A stretch of 64,000 nt of DNA from Silene latifolia. Lineage: Eukaryota; Streptophyta; Magnoliopsida; Caryophyllales; Caryophyllaceae. Positions 35,319 through 46,520 of the stretch are shown in pieces. Position 1 is the stretch's first letter. Every line of letters begins with the position of its first letter. The notes below the pieces were generated by a model. The model saw nothing but the letters and a program-made list of their open reading frames with translations, searched no databases and was not told where the DNA came from. A program made the position numbers and the translations under genes. Where the stretch lies: positions 451,001,311-451,065,310 of the forward strand of contig NC_133538.1 of assembly GCF_048544455.1 (NCBI RefSeq). The letters are read 5' to 3'.

Positions 35319-37287
35319 TGATGTGACCATTATTTGCGCACATTTAGTCCCCTAATTGATCCTATTTTGCATACTATTATAGCATTTCATGGCCATTTTA
35401 TCCGTCAAAACCTTCCTATTTGCTTTTCTATCGCATTTCATATGTTTTGTAGAAAAGGAGATAATAAGGCGGAAATTCCCGTCTTTCGTGCATATTTGGA
35501 AGCTTATTGATGATATTAGATGGACTAGTATGAAGAGGGGGCAAGAATGATGACCAAAGATGTAGGAATAAAGTGTATGTAGAAGGATCAAAGGGTTAAA
35601 AGTAAGAATGACGAGAGGGAAGACATTACAAGAAGAAATCGCTCAAAACCCGAACCAAGGGTTGCTCTTTTGGCTCTGAAAATATGCTAGATGGAACGGC
35701 ATCGAAAAATCAAGTGATCTAGGCTTTTGAATCACTCCAATAGGAGTCCGGATGAGGAAATGGCGCCCGTTTTACAATCCGAGCTCAAGATACAGCTCAA
35801 CCCGCTCGGGTCAAATTCAACCCGCTCGGGTTGAAGCCCAGGACGCCCATATTTCGCTCGGGACGGGCGTATTCCTGGACAGGAAACTATCCCTTGCTAC
35901 GTGAACCACAATCCGAGCGTCTTCTCCCAAATCCGCCCGGATTGCATCTCCCGAATCCGCCCGTCTTCTCCCAAATCCGCCCGGATTGCATTTTCAGAAT
36001 CCGCCCGGATTCTCTTGAATCCGCCCGGATTCCATCGCCAGAATCCGCCCGTCCCGACCTTAATCCGCCCGGATTCCAGTCCAGCAATTTTCGTGTTCTT
36101 CAAGCTCCGTGAAAGACTCCCTTCCTTCGAAAAATACCGGAGTCTCCCTGCTCAAATCTCAAGAGTGTAATTACTAGTTTAGCCCTTAGTTAACCCTAAT
36201 GCATCCACCTAATTTCCACTATAAATACCCCATTTGTAATAATCCTTTGACACATCTTTTTAGCTAGAAAAAATCCTTCTTTAGATTAGATTAGGATTAG
36301 ATTAGAATAAATTACTCTTTAATCTTTCCACAAATTACACATTAATCTCTCCTTAATTATTGTTCAAGTTTATTATTCAAGTTTATTATTGGGTAATTGA
36401 AGATTATTGGGTTATTATTGGGAGATTGACAACCTTCCATCAATCAATCAAGTTTCTTCTATTTTTCTTGCTTTATTATTTGGATCATCTTAAGTTGGTA
36501 TAATTCCTTTACTCTTTAATCTTTATTGTTCATTTCTTCATTCTATTATCATGTTTATACTTGTTGTGATGATTGACACCATTAATGACATGTTTCCCAT
36601 GATAATGAGTGAGTAGTTATTTAGCTAGGATTAATGGGTAATTAGGGGAAACCAACATGAGATTGATTCATGCTTAATCTAATATGTTCACATGATTAAA
36701 TTGCTTGCTTGTTGTGATGTCAACTTTATGCACATGTTATGTTTGCTGAAATGCTAAGCCTATGAATCCTTGCATTTTTACCATCTCTTATCTATTCAAC
36801 TTGACTTGTAAGATATAAACCAACTCGAGTCTTGTTAGACCATGCATAGAAGTTGATTAGGAGGAAAGTAAGTCGACTTGTAGGTGTTGTACAATCTAAT
36901 CGATTCGGCTCCGGGACTCAACTCTTCCTAAGAACCGTAAGACATAACCCAACTCGGTTCCCCCACAACACTAATTGCTTGCATATATTTGTAAACATGT
37001 TTGTATGATCAACACCATGAATCCCCCATGACCCCATGATATCCTAGAACTTTTAATCATTTGTTTACATCTTTCCTAGTTTATTGCTTGTTCTACCTTA
37101 TCACTTTCAATAGTCTAGATACAACTACAAACCCAAATATATTGTGACACTAGCATAAATTGAGATAGATAGACTTAGAACCCAAAGCACACCGTCCCAT
37201 GGATCGACCTCGACTTACCGCTAACTAGTTTTTTGTTGAGTATTATAAATGTGTTTGATTGGATGAGTGACGACCTCGACCGGATCA
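35319..37287 (+). repeat. 3' LTR of the nested element
   Basis: 1969 bp, with the undamaged palindrome array at 35910-36075: eight AATCCG starts at 35910, 35930, 35954, 35974, 35998, 36018, 36042 and 36062. Confidence 0.92.
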
Positions 37288-37292
37288 ATTAC

Positions 37293-39928
37293 AGGGAGCT
37301 GAACCGAGTGACGGTAAAGAACAAGTATCCTTTGCCAAGGATAGATGACCTATTTGATCAGTTGAGTGGTGCAACAGTCTTTTCCAAGATTGATCTGAGA
37401 TCGGGGTACCATCAGGTGAAGATTAGAGATGAGGACATACAAAAGACCGCTTTTACGTCGAGGTATGGCCATTATGAGTATGTGGTGATGCCTTTTGGGT
37501 TATCTAATGCGCCGGCTGTGTTTATGGATTTGATGAACAGAGTCTTCAGTCAGTTTTTGGACAAGTTTGTGGTGGTTTTCATCGATGACATCTTAGTCTA
37601 CTCCAAGACTAAGGAGGAACATGAGGAACATCTAAGGATTGTGTTGCAGACCTTGAGGGAGCATGAGTTGTATGCTAAGTTGTCCAAGTGTGAGTTCTGG
37701 TTAGAGAAAGTTGCTTTTCTGGGGCATGTGATCTCTAAGGATAGGGTAGCTGTGGATCCTGCAAAGATTGAGGTAGTTACCAAGTGGGAAGCACCAAAGA
37801 ACGTAGCTGAGATCAGGAGTTTCTTGGGTTTAGCTGGATACTACAGACGGTTTGTGAAGGATTTTTCCAAGATTGCTAGACCTATGACAGCTTTGATGAG
37901 GAAAGAGAACAAGTTTCGTTGGGATGAGAGTTGTGAGACGACGTTCCAAACATTAAAGGAGCGTTTGACCACAGCTCCAATCTTAGCATTGCCTGAAAGG
38001 AGTGAGAACTTTGAGGTTTATACAGATGCCTCAAAGAATGGGTTGGGATGTGTGTTGATGCAGAACGGTAGAGTCATTGCCTATGCTTCTAGGCAATTGA
38101 AGCCTTATGAGGAGAATTATCCTACACACGATCTAGAGTTGGGTGCAGTGGTGTTTGCTCTCAAGATTTGGAGACATTACCTTTATGAGGCAACCTTTAA
38201 GGTATTTTCAGATCACAAGAGTCTCAAGTACATCTTCACTCAAAAAGAGTTGAACATGAGACATAGGAGGTGGATGGAGTTAATTGGCGATTATGACATG
38301 GATATTATCTACCATGAAGGGAAAGCCAATGTAGTTGCAGATGCTTTGAGCAGGAAGAGTGTACATGCTTTGTACACAGCTATATCTTTGATGAGGTTGA
38401 GAGATGAGGTTGGGAAGTTTGGGATACATATGATCCAGAAAGGGGATACCATGGGGGATTTGACAGTTCAGCCTGATCTTTATGATGATATTCGAGGTAA
38501 ACAAGTGTTGGATCCTAAGATGGTAGAGTGGAGAGCTGGAGTAGAGAAATGGACAGTGTTTAGATTCTCTATTCATACCGATGGTAGTTTGAGGTTTGAT
38601 GGGAGGTGGTGTGTCCCTAATGATGAGGAGCTGAAAAAGACAATCATGACAGAGGCACATTGTACACCATATTCGGTACATCCAGGTGGTGACAAGCTGT
38701 ACAAGGATTTAAAGAAGACGTTCTGGTGGCCTGGGATGAAGAAAGAAACAGCTGAGTTTGTGGCTCGTTGTTTGACATGTCAGAGAGTTAAAGGGGAACA
38801 ACGATGACCACAAGGTAAGATTCAGTCTCTTGAGGTACCTGAGTGGAAGTGGGAATCCATTTCTATGGATTTTATCGTGGGTTTGACAAAGAGTCAATAG
38901 GGTAACAACATGATATGGGTTAAAGTGGATCGACTGACCAAGTCAGCTCATTTTGTGCCAATGAAAGATACATGGACTAAGGCACAATTAGCTACGGCCT
39001 ATCGGAAGAATGTGTTATGGTTACATGGGGTGCCTAAAGACATAGTATCTGACAGAGATGCGAGGTTTATCTCAAGGTTTTGGAAAGAGTTGCAGGAATC
39101 TTTGGGAACAACATTGAAGATGAGTACAACATTTCATCCTGCAACAGATGGTCAGACAGAGAGAACAATCGAAACTCTTGAGGATATTTTACGAGCTTGT
39201 GTGATGGATTTTGGTGGTAGCTGGGAACAGAGGTTGGATTTGATTGAGTTTTCTTACAACAACAGCTATCACACTAGTTTTGGCATGGCGCCATTTGAGG
39301 CTTTATACGGGAGGAGATGTAGAAGTCTGATTTGTTGGGCCGACAGTGCTGAGGCAGTGGTTTTAGGACCAGAGATGGTACATGAGATGGTTGAGCAGAT
39401 TAAGATGATCAGAGAGAGGATGAGAGCAGCTCAGGATAGGCAAAAGAGCTATGCAGATCTACATCGCCGGGATATCGAGTTTCAGGTTGGGGACAAGGTT
39501 CTTCTGAAAGTGTCTCCTATGCGTGAGGTTATGAGATTTGGGAATAAAGGCAAGCTAAGTCAGAAGTTCATAGGACCATATGAGATCTTAGACCGGGTTG
39601 GAGAGGTTGCTTATCGTTTGGCTTTATCATCTTCTTTGGATAGGGTGCATAACGTGTTTCATGTATCTCAGCTGCACAAGTATGTGAGTGATCCGTCACA
39701 TGTGTTAGAGGCATAGAACATAGAGCTAGATGAGTCCTTGTCTTACCTTGAGGTGCCTAAGCAGATTCTTGACCGGAAGGTTAGGAAGACTAGACATGCT
39801 GAGACAATTTTGCTTAAGATCCTTTGGTCAATCATGAGGTTGAGGAAGCTACATGGGAGGCAGAGGAGGCCATGAGAGAGCGTTACCCTTTCCTTTTTGA
39901 TCAGGTATGTATGGTTACGGGGACGTAA
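37293..39928 (+). pseudogene. Chromovirus RT, RNase H, integrase and chromodomain
   Basis: The frame resumes exactly after the ATTAC duplication ([19 protein letters not shown]). RT has the intact catalytic [10 protein letters not shown], then RNase H ([14 protein letters not shown]) and the integrase zinc finger ([11 protein letters not shown]...CLTCQ). In-frame stops lie at 38805 (TGA) and 38898 (TAG). The integrase core continues from 38910 (DRDARFISRFWKEL, then ATDGQTERTIETLE). Another stop is at 39714. A 1-base shift near 39830 breaks the chromodomain tail, whose TWEAEEAM motif is in the other frame. The shift and stops make the copy non-functional even without the nested element. Confidence 0.92.
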
Positions 39929-40147
39929 CCTTGTTTCGTTTAGGGGGGTAGGAGATGATCGCGAAGAGTTTTTGCACCTTTTTGTGGTGTGTCGGTATAG
40001 TTAGTAGTGGTTTGAGTCGGGTTGAGTTTGGTTGGTAACATGTTTTGTGTTGAGTTTTGTTTTGGTTGTGTCAGGAGTATGGTAGTATGTCTTTTCATTG
40101 TTGTGGTTTGAACTTCGGGGACGAAGTTCTTTTTAAGAAGGGAAGAC

Positions 40148-41557
40148 TGTAATACTACAGTTTTATGAGTCTCTGGGTACTCTATTGAGTGGGCCTTACT
40201 CTGTCGAGTAAGGGTGTTTTGGTTTTTAAAACAGTGTTCTGTCTGTAGGGTGCTCGATCAAGTATCCTGGGTACTCGATCGAGTAAGTGGCACTCGATCG
40301 AGTACGTCAGTTACTCGATCGAGTAGCTCGGTTTACGGGTAATTTTTTTCGGGTTTTGTTAATAATACGGATTAATATATATCTTTCCGTCATCTTTATA
40401 ATACACTTTTACAAACCTAATCACATTGAAAAGAGATTCAAGTTACGTTCTTCGCATTCATCCGTGTTATTGACAAATCCCGGAGCTTGAGAGGTCGGAT
40501 TTCATCGTTCTTTGCATCCTTGTGATCCTTGCGTCGAGGGTAAGATATACGTACCGATTTTATAGTATTTAGTCAAGTTTGTTTAAACCCTAATTTGGGG
40601 GTTTGGGGATTTGTGTTAGTTTTTGTATGGTTAGTGATTATGTGATGATGTGTTAGGAGGAGGATTCGTAGAAGAGGCCTTTTGATACAGCTATTGAGAT
40701 CGTCTGCGTGTGTTGCATTCCAGGTAGGGTTTCCCTACTTAGTATTAGTCACATAATGTGTTGGTTGTTGGTTTTGATTGTTGTATAGTATCATACTCGT
40801 ATTGTGACAGTTGTTGGAATTGGTTACTGTTGATAGTTGTGTTTGATTGTATCTGTCTGTGGTTTTCGGGGTGCGTCCTAGGCTGAGTGGGGTCACTTGC
40901 GGGAGTGGCTTCACGCCCATTATTTGCCTTCTGTGGAACCCGCCACAGAAGGGATGTGCACATTAATGGATTTGGGTTATTCGCTCTATGGTATGAGCGG
41001 GGCTTAGCTGGGAACGGCTGCGGTCCCCCAGTAGTGGAGTGGAGTTACCTGTTGCGATGGGTACTCTGGCAGAACTACACACTTTAGTGTGTAGTCAGTG
41101 ATGAGGAGTTGATTGTGGAGTTTGGGTTATGTGACGATTGTGATGTGTTGGTTTATGTTTTTATAGTAAATGTATATGATTGTGTGACTAGTACTGATCC
41201 CGTTTAATGTTTTGAAAAACTGTGGTGATCCATTCGGAGATGGTGAGCAGTTGTTGAGCAGGTATGAGTCGAGACATTTGGGCTAGCTGGGATGTGTCAC
41301 CACGTGATGATAGAGTCTTCCGCTGTAGTTTGAGTAGCTTATTAGACTTTTTGTTTAGTTGATTAGACAGTTGGTTTAAGAACATGTAACCGTATTCTAT
41401 CAGTTGGTTTTGGATTGTATTCACTAAACTTTATTTATACTATTTAAATGTTGTTTCGTTATTGTCTTTTGATTATCATTGCCTCGGGAAACCGAGATGG
41501 TGACATTTTTATACCTGAGTGGTCCTGGTAAGGCACTTGGAGTATGGGGGTGTCACA
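40148..41557 (+). repeat. 3' LTR of the chromovirus
   Basis: 1410 bp. It carries a full quartet of CTCGATCGAG-type palindromes at 40253, 40274, 40293 and 40314 (spacing 21, 19, 21); the 5' LTR lacks the first. An extra segment near 41057-41103 contains the hairpin CTACACAC TTTA GTGTGTAG. Confidence 0.92.
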
Positions 41558-41617
41558 TTTATGTTGTACTCGTTAAGAAGATAAAAGGTCGTTAGGGTTT
41601 TCCCCACCAAACTTGCA

Positions 41618-41629
41618 TTTGGCGGGAAA
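41618..41629. promoter_or_regulatory. E2F-type site
   Basis: TTTGGCGGGAAA is a perfect match to the E2F consensus and lies about 180 bp upstream of the frame at 41811. Related sites lie at the other end of the island (47907-47933). The role is inferred. Confidence 0.35.
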
Positions 41630-41810
41630 CCATGCATTGATTATTTTTTTTGGAGGGAAATATTGTAATATAGTCATTCCCTCCAAATTTTAATTCATCC
41701 AAAGTACATCTTCCCTACTAAATTAATCTTAACTATCCTAAAGTGAAATAACAAAAATCTCGGAAGAGAGGAAAGCCCATGCAAGAGACATTGTGTGCAC
41801 GAGGTTGTTC

Positions 41811-42275
41811 ATGAGAGAAATAATCAAGCAAGTTGGTCCTACTAATGTCCAAAATGCTTTAACGAGAGCTAGTCCCGGTTACCATGGAAATACTTTCCTT
41901 GTCGATTTATTTGAGGAGGAATTTAATATGCTTCATTGGGGTAAATTTGAACTCAACAAAATATATTGGAAGAAAATTGACGATGGGATAGAGATGTTAG
42001 CTACCCCTAAAGTTGATTCCACCATTGTTAGGGTGGAGGATCAAGAGGAGGACGAAGTAGTGGAGGTGATTGAGGTTATAGCAACCCCTCCTAAGCCGAA
42101 GAAGTCGGGAAAAGTTACGCGGAAATCGCCATGCACAAAACCCCCCGACATCCCCCCCTCCAAAGAAGGCTCAATTCTAAGAAACTTAGATTTGATTCTT
42201 GTGTTGGTTGTAGTCATTAGGTTTAGTTTTAAAATTTGGTTTGTTGTTTTTTTTCTTTTGTATCGTCCTTTTTAA
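41811..42275 (+). CDS. Unrecognised 154-aa protein
   Basis: The first ATG is at 41811 (MREIIKQVGPTNVQ); the open frame begins earlier, just after a stop near 41738, so an upstream exon is possible. A helical N-terminal half (LVDLFEEEFNMLHWGKF) is followed by an acidic stretch (VEDQEEDEVVEVIEV), a Pro/Lys-rich basic part, and a hydrophobic C-terminus that could be read-through into non-coding DNA. No TATA box was clear. I do not recognise the family. It opens the small-gene island that ends at 47808. Confidence 0.4.
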   Translation: MREIIKQVGPTNVQNALTRASPGYHGNTFLVDLFEEEFNMLHWGKFELNKIYWKKIDDGIEMLATPKVDSTIVRVEDQEEDEVVEVIEVIATPPKPKKSGKVTRKSPCTKPPDIPPSKEGSILRNLDLILVLVVVIRFSFKIWFVVFFLLYRPF

Positions 42276-43045
42276 TATTAATGAAAGTAATTTTCTTCTC
42301 ATATTACCTTTCTTTTAATTGTCCTTATAAATTAAAATAAAAAAGTAAAAACCAAAAAGGGTGACTGTTATCATAATCGATAAAATGGAATTAAAAAAAA
42401 AGGGTAACTCTTACTATTCTCCATAAAATTGAATTATTAACGTTTGTCTTCCCTAAGCACCTTAATTTATTTTACAGTATTCGAAAAGGCAAATAGATAA
42501 AAATTATTAATGACCAATTATATTATTAAAAATAATAGTAAATAATATATATCTTAATTTATTTACATGTTTTTAAATAATTGAAAGTATATAATTTATG
42601 TAACTTCGTAGAATAAAGTAACATATTAATGCCGAAACATATTTTTATCCATACACAAATTATATTTAAAATATTAAATTAAAATATTAAGTTAAATGTT
42701 AGTTTAGTTTTAATTATTAAATTAAATTATATTAGTCAAAATAGATGGTAAAATGTTAGTTTTATTAAGTTAAAATATTAAAATATAAATTATATTATTG
42801 AAAACATAATATAAATATACAGTTACATTAATAAAGTAACATATTATTATAATAAATATATTAGTAAATATGATAAACAACAGTTAAATTGATATTAAAA
42901 TATAAGTTTTAATTTGTTATGAAATAAAAAACAACAGTTAAGAAATGAATAGTTACTGTTAATTAATTTATTTTGTTGCTACATAGCTCGTCGCGTTGAT
43001 CGTATGTTCATCCAAAGTTTATCCCATCATGGATTCGTTAAAATA
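42276..43045. other. AT-rich DNA without genes
   Basis: Only AT-rich low-complexity sequence, with many AAATATTAA-type words; nothing recognisable. Confidence 0.5.
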
Positions 43046-43049
43046 TAAT

Positions 43050-43165
43050 TTTAGGGTTTTAAGAGTTTTTTAGGGGTTTAGGGTTTCTAGGGTTTATTTG
43101 GCATTTAGGGTTTTTAGGAGTTTGGGGTTTATAGGGTTTATTTGGGGTTTTAGGGTTTTTAGCAA
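43050..43165 (+). repeat. Degenerate telomere-like repeats
   Basis: At least eight TTTAGGG-type units (TTTAGGG, TTTTAGGG, GTTTAGGG, TTTATTTGG) lie in one orientation. TTTAGGG is the common plant telomere unit. Irregular spacing suggests an old interstitial tract. Confidence 0.6.
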
Positions 43166-43195
43166 TATGTATGATCGTATGTGTAATACCTAAGG

Positions 43196-43920
43196 TTAAG
43201 ACGTAAATTTAAGACCTAAGGTTAAGATGTTATTCTACTTATGCTTTAAGATCTTATCAATCGTATGTTGTTATAATTAGTTAATTGTCAAGATCAACAG
43301 TGTAGTACTAATTTTAGCAACGTTTGATCAATATGAGTATATATATGATCGGAACACAAGACTTAAAGATTAAGATACCTATGTCTTATGGTTTAAGTTG
43401 TTATCGATCGTACGTTGCTATTGACTAATCATAGCAATGTATGATCAATACGAGTTTAGATACCTATGTCTTATTGTTTAAGATGTTATAGATCGTACGT
43501 TGCTATTGACTAATCATGTTAATGTACGATCAATACGGGTTTAGATACTTATGTCTTATGGTTTAAGATGTTATCGATCGTACGTTGCTATTGTCTAATT
43601 ATAGCAATGTACGATCAATACGAGTTTAGATACCTATGTCTTATGGTTTATGATGCTATAGATCGTACGTTGCTATTGACTAATCATAGTAATGTACAAT
43701 CAATACGGGTGTAGATACCTATGTCTCGGGACGTAAGACATAAATTTAAGACCTAAGTTTAAGTTGTTATCAATCGTATGTTGGTATAATTAGTTAATTG
43801 TTCCGATCTACATTGTAGGACTAATTTTAGCAACGTTTGATGAATATGAGTTTATATATGACCGGAACGCAAGACTTAAGATTAGATCGTACGTTTCTAT
43901 TGACTAAGAATCGTTGCAAC
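43196..43920. repeat. Hairpin satellite, 85-bp period, inside a larger duplication
   Basis: GATCGTACGTTGCTAT recurs at 43406, 43491, 43576 and 43661, exactly 85 bp apart. Each unit also holds ATAGCAATGTACGATC 25 nt later, or a close variant, so each can fold on itself. The array is flanked by two related blocks (43196-43375 and 43725-43890) that share GACGTAAATTTAAGACCTAAG, or close variants, and ATTTTAGCAACGTTTGAT. There is no coding sequence. Confidence 0.88.
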
Positions 43921-44156
43921 GTACGATCAATAGGATTGTACGAATTTTTTTATAATAAACGGTTGAAAATATTTTGTTTGGTGGGAAAAGAAAAATTTAG
44001 GGTTAGAACAACATAACGAGTGATGGTACTTAAAAGTTAATCGTGGCCGTTCAGTTGTCAGTAAAATAATAGATAATATTCCACATTAAATCGTGGCCGT
44101 TCATCCTATGAGTGACCAATCACAAAGAAAGCCACGGATTAGTAAATATTACAACC

Positions 44157-44164
44157 TTTATAAG
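44157..44164 (+). promoter_or_regulatory. TATA box of the 92-aa gene
   Basis: TTTATAAG, about 170 bp upstream of the ATG at 44335, followed by a CT-rich leader (TCTCTCTCTAACTTCTCTC), as in plant 5'UTRs. Confidence 0.45.
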
Positions 44165-44334
44165 CATTTTTTTTTGTTATCATAGCAACTAAAACATAAT
44201 CACAGTCTCTCTCTAACTTCTCTCAATAATACTTTTTTTCATCTCTATTTATTCAACTTCTCTCTCTTCTCTTAATAATAATCACCTTTAATATTCTTAA
44301 TTTTAATTTAATCCTTATTTTTGTATACGTCAAG

Positions 44335-44613
44335 ATGGAAAACGGCGCCGTTGATGTTGTTAAGAGATCAATCAGAGGTAAACAAGCTTTGGTGGATGAG
44401 CTCCGTGTGACGGAGTTGGAGCATGTTTCCAGGATGAAATCCCTTATGAAACGCCGCAACCGTTGTTGTGAAAGATGTGTCAAAGATTTCGACAAATCAC
44501 TCGAGGACCTCATACAATCCTTCCTAAGTGACTATCAAAGGACATACGATTTCAGGAAGGACTTGGAGAGAGAGATCGGGGACTTAGAGGCTATTTTGCC
44601 TTTTTTATCTTAG
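44335..44613 (+). CDS. Unrecognised small charged helical protein (92 aa)
   Basis: ATG at 44335 (MENGAVDVVKRSIRGKQ). Almost the whole chain is rich in Lys, Arg, Glu, Asp and Leu and looks like one or two long helices. A central basic, Cys-containing part (MKRRNRCCERCVKDFDK) is followed by FRKDLEREIGDLEAIL. There is no signal peptide or membrane segment. The C-terminal half resembles the broken frame at 44978, so the two are probably tandem paralogues. A TATA box, CT-rich leader and AT-rich 3' flank support a real gene. The function is unknown. Confidence 0.55.
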   Translation: MENGAVDVVKRSIRGKQALVDELRVTELEHVSRMKSLMKRRNRCCERCVKDFDKSLEDLIQSFLSDYQRTYDFRKDLEREIGDLEAILPFLS

Positions 44614-44867
44614 AAATTAGTTTTCTTTTTTTCCTTAATATTGTAATCTTTAATTTAGTTTTAGTTATTAATAATTTAGTTTTCCTTAAATTTCCTTAAT
44701 ATTGTTATTTTCCTTAATATTGTAATCTTAGAAAATTCCGTCTTTTAGTATTCCGAGGCGTCTTATTTAATTTAATAGTTTAATTGAATTTATTCATGAA
44801 CCACCAAATTAATTTAATTTAATTTAATTTATTCATGTTATGGTTCACCAAAGATCATCATCCTTAT

Positions 44868-44875
44868 TATAAATA
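44868..44875 (+). promoter_or_regulatory. TATA box of the broken paralogue
   Basis: TATAAATA, 110 bp upstream of the ATG at 44978, followed by a TCTCTCTTTATCTTCTCTC leader. Confidence 0.6.
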
Positions 44876-44977
44876 CGGGTGAGTTAGAAGAAGAATCTCA
44901 TTTCTACCTAACCTTTTCTTACTCACTCATTCACATTATCTCTCTTTATCTTCTCTCTAAAAATTCAGAAATTTCAA

Positions 44978-45236
44978 ATGAGAGGCCTTAACGATATTAT
45001 GATTCAATCGTTGAGTTTTTTAGAAGAACAAGTTTCCATACTCCGTGAACAGGAGTTGAAAGTGATGAAGATGGTGGTCGGGGCGATTGAAATTCGCAAC
45101 GACTGTTATACAAAAGGCATAAAAGAAATGGAGAAGGAAGGGGATGGTTTCTGGTTTCATCAAATCCATGTTGGGTACTTATGAAAAATGTTACAAACTT
45201 AGGGAAGAATTTGAAGATGATATTAAAACTTTATAG
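44978..45236 (+). pseudogene. Frameshifted paralogue of the 92-aa protein
   Basis: ATG at 44978 opens 68 codons (MRGLNDIMIQSLSFLEEQ). After the stretch ending MEKE, near 45137, similarity to the 44335 protein continues in another frame (GFIKSMLGTYEKCYKLREEF), which ends at 45236. So a one-base indel splits a gene of about 85 codons. Shared features with the 44335 protein include L-REQEL/L-VTELE, the RN-C motif, and the C-terminal Tyr-(6 or 7)-REE/RKD helix. It could also be a sequencing error. Confidence 0.55.
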
Positions 45237-45520
45237 TCCTTAGTAATAAGGATTAGGCTTAATATTGTACTTTTCTTTTTTAAGTTTATCTTAATAATAA
45301 TAATCCATTTTGGTTGTTACATTTTGTGGTTTTATCCTCTACTTATTTATTTTTTAGTTTAAATTTGAATGTTAACTCGAAATTAAATCATATTGCAACT
45401 GAAGAGACATGCATGTGGAGTAATTTGGTAACTAAAATGGATATTCATAGATTTATAAAATATAATACAAACCATACTTATAATAATCCTTACAAAATAC
45501 GAAATATTAATTAAAATTAA

Positions 45521-45790
45521 TTAAAATCCAAGAGATTCAAGTTGAACAATCTCCTTTTCAATTTTCCTAATTTCTACTTGTGTTGGTTTGCGATTTGCTC
45601 TTACATAACTTATCATATCATCCATATTTGCTTGCACGTCCTGCATCTCTCTTGTTATCGCCAATTCTCGTACATGAGATGCTCGGTTGATTAGATCCAC
45701 CAACTGAGTGTCAATCTCTCGCAACCGAGCGAGAACGTTTCTGCGATCCATTGTGTAATCAACTAAGAAAGCAATAAACTGTCTATCCAT
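45521..45790 (-). CDS. Unrecognised small helical protein (89 aa), 5'UTR intron
   Basis: ATG at 45790 (MDRQFIAFLVDYTMDRR), immediately after a splice acceptor (TTGTTTCAG). A donor AAG|GTAT at 45945/45944 makes a 154-nt intron in the 5'UTR. A TATA box lies at 46011-46018. The chain is charged and helical (RLREIDTQLVDLI, then EIRKIEKEIVQLE). It resembles the 46799 protein in length, MDR start and helix pattern, so they look like diverged paralogues. No known domain is recognised. The promoter, leader intron and open frame make it the best-supported gene in the island. Confidence 0.6.
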   Translation of the reverse strand: MDRQFIAFLVDYTMDRRNVLARLREIDTQLVDLINRASHVRELAITREMQDVQANMDDMISYVRANRKPTQVEIRKIEKEIVQLESLGF

Positions 45791-46010
45791 CTGAAACAAG
45801 TTAATTAAATTAAGAAGCAATAACTGCACAAACAGTTAAATAGATAGTGAAAAAAATCGATTTGGGTTTGGGATTTATTCAATAAAATAGATTGTGACAA
45901 AAACAAAAAACTAAAACAATAATTGAAGATAAAAGCATAAATACCTTGATTGAGAATGGGGTTTGTGTTTTGAAGGATAATTTTTAGATGAATGGAAAAT
46001 GTCTTTTGCC

Positions 46011-46018
46011 TTTTTATA
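46011..46018 (-). promoter_or_regulatory. TATA box of the 89-aa gene
   Basis: TATAAAAA on the minus strand, about 67 bp upstream of the inferred 5'UTR splice donor. Confidence 0.55.
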
Positions 46019-46520
46019 ATGAGAGAAGGAAGCATTAGGGTTTTAAAATCGATTATTTTTTTTTTGTTTTTTTTTAAAGTTGTGACTTGATGTGATTTGG
46101 AAGTAAAATCATTTTCAGACTTGTGACTTTATGCATGCCGGCGGTTTTTCTTACACGCAACAACATTAGTCATTTCAAGTTGTGTTTAGTCAAATCAAAT
46201 TTGAATTGTTCATTTTTATTACTCTTTATGGTTTGTGTTATGTCAAATCAATTTAAATTGTTCATTTCATTATTCTTTTTGTGTTGTGTTTTATCAAATC
46301 AATTCTAACGGTTCAAATAATTATTCCAAAATAATTTATTTATATAAGTAAAAGAGATGGAAGAGATGGAATTGAATAAAAGTAAACCGACATAAATGGA
46401 AAATACTAGAAGTCCACATTTTATATAATTTAAATATTATACAAACTAAAAACTTACAAACCGAGATGAATACCCAAATAGAAAAAATTGGATTTGGGTA
46501 CAACATACATACATACTAAA

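Larger units (their letters stand above)
29573..37287 (+). mobile_element. Non-autonomous Athila-like gypsy nested in the chromovirus RT
   Basis: LTRs at 29573-31538 (1966 bp) and 35319-37287 (1969 bp) begin TGATGTGACC and end GGATCA. Target duplication ATTAC is perfect (29568-29572 and 37288-37292). A tRNA-Asp-type primer site TGGCGCCGTTGCCGGGGA at 31542-31559 and a purine tract before 35319 fit the Athila/Tat lineage. The interior is under 4 kb, with one reading frame and no RT, integrase or RNase H. Movement would need enzymes from a partner element. The LTRs are nearly identical, so the insertion is recent. Confidence 0.93.
25383..41557 (+). mobile_element. Ty3/gypsy chromovirus (Tekay/Del-like), split by a nested element
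   Basis: LTRs at 25383-26724 and 40148-41557 begin TGTAATAC and end GTGTCACA. The TTTAT target duplication is perfect (25378-25382 and 41558-41562). A tRNA-Met primer site follows the 5' LTR. The order gag, protease, RT, RNase H, integrase, chromodomain defines a chromovirus. The total is 16.2 kb, of which 7.7 kb is a nested Athila-like insertion. The LTR lengths differ (1342 and 1410 bp) by indels, including one 21-bp palindrome unit and about 47 bp at 41057-41103. Confidence 0.95.
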
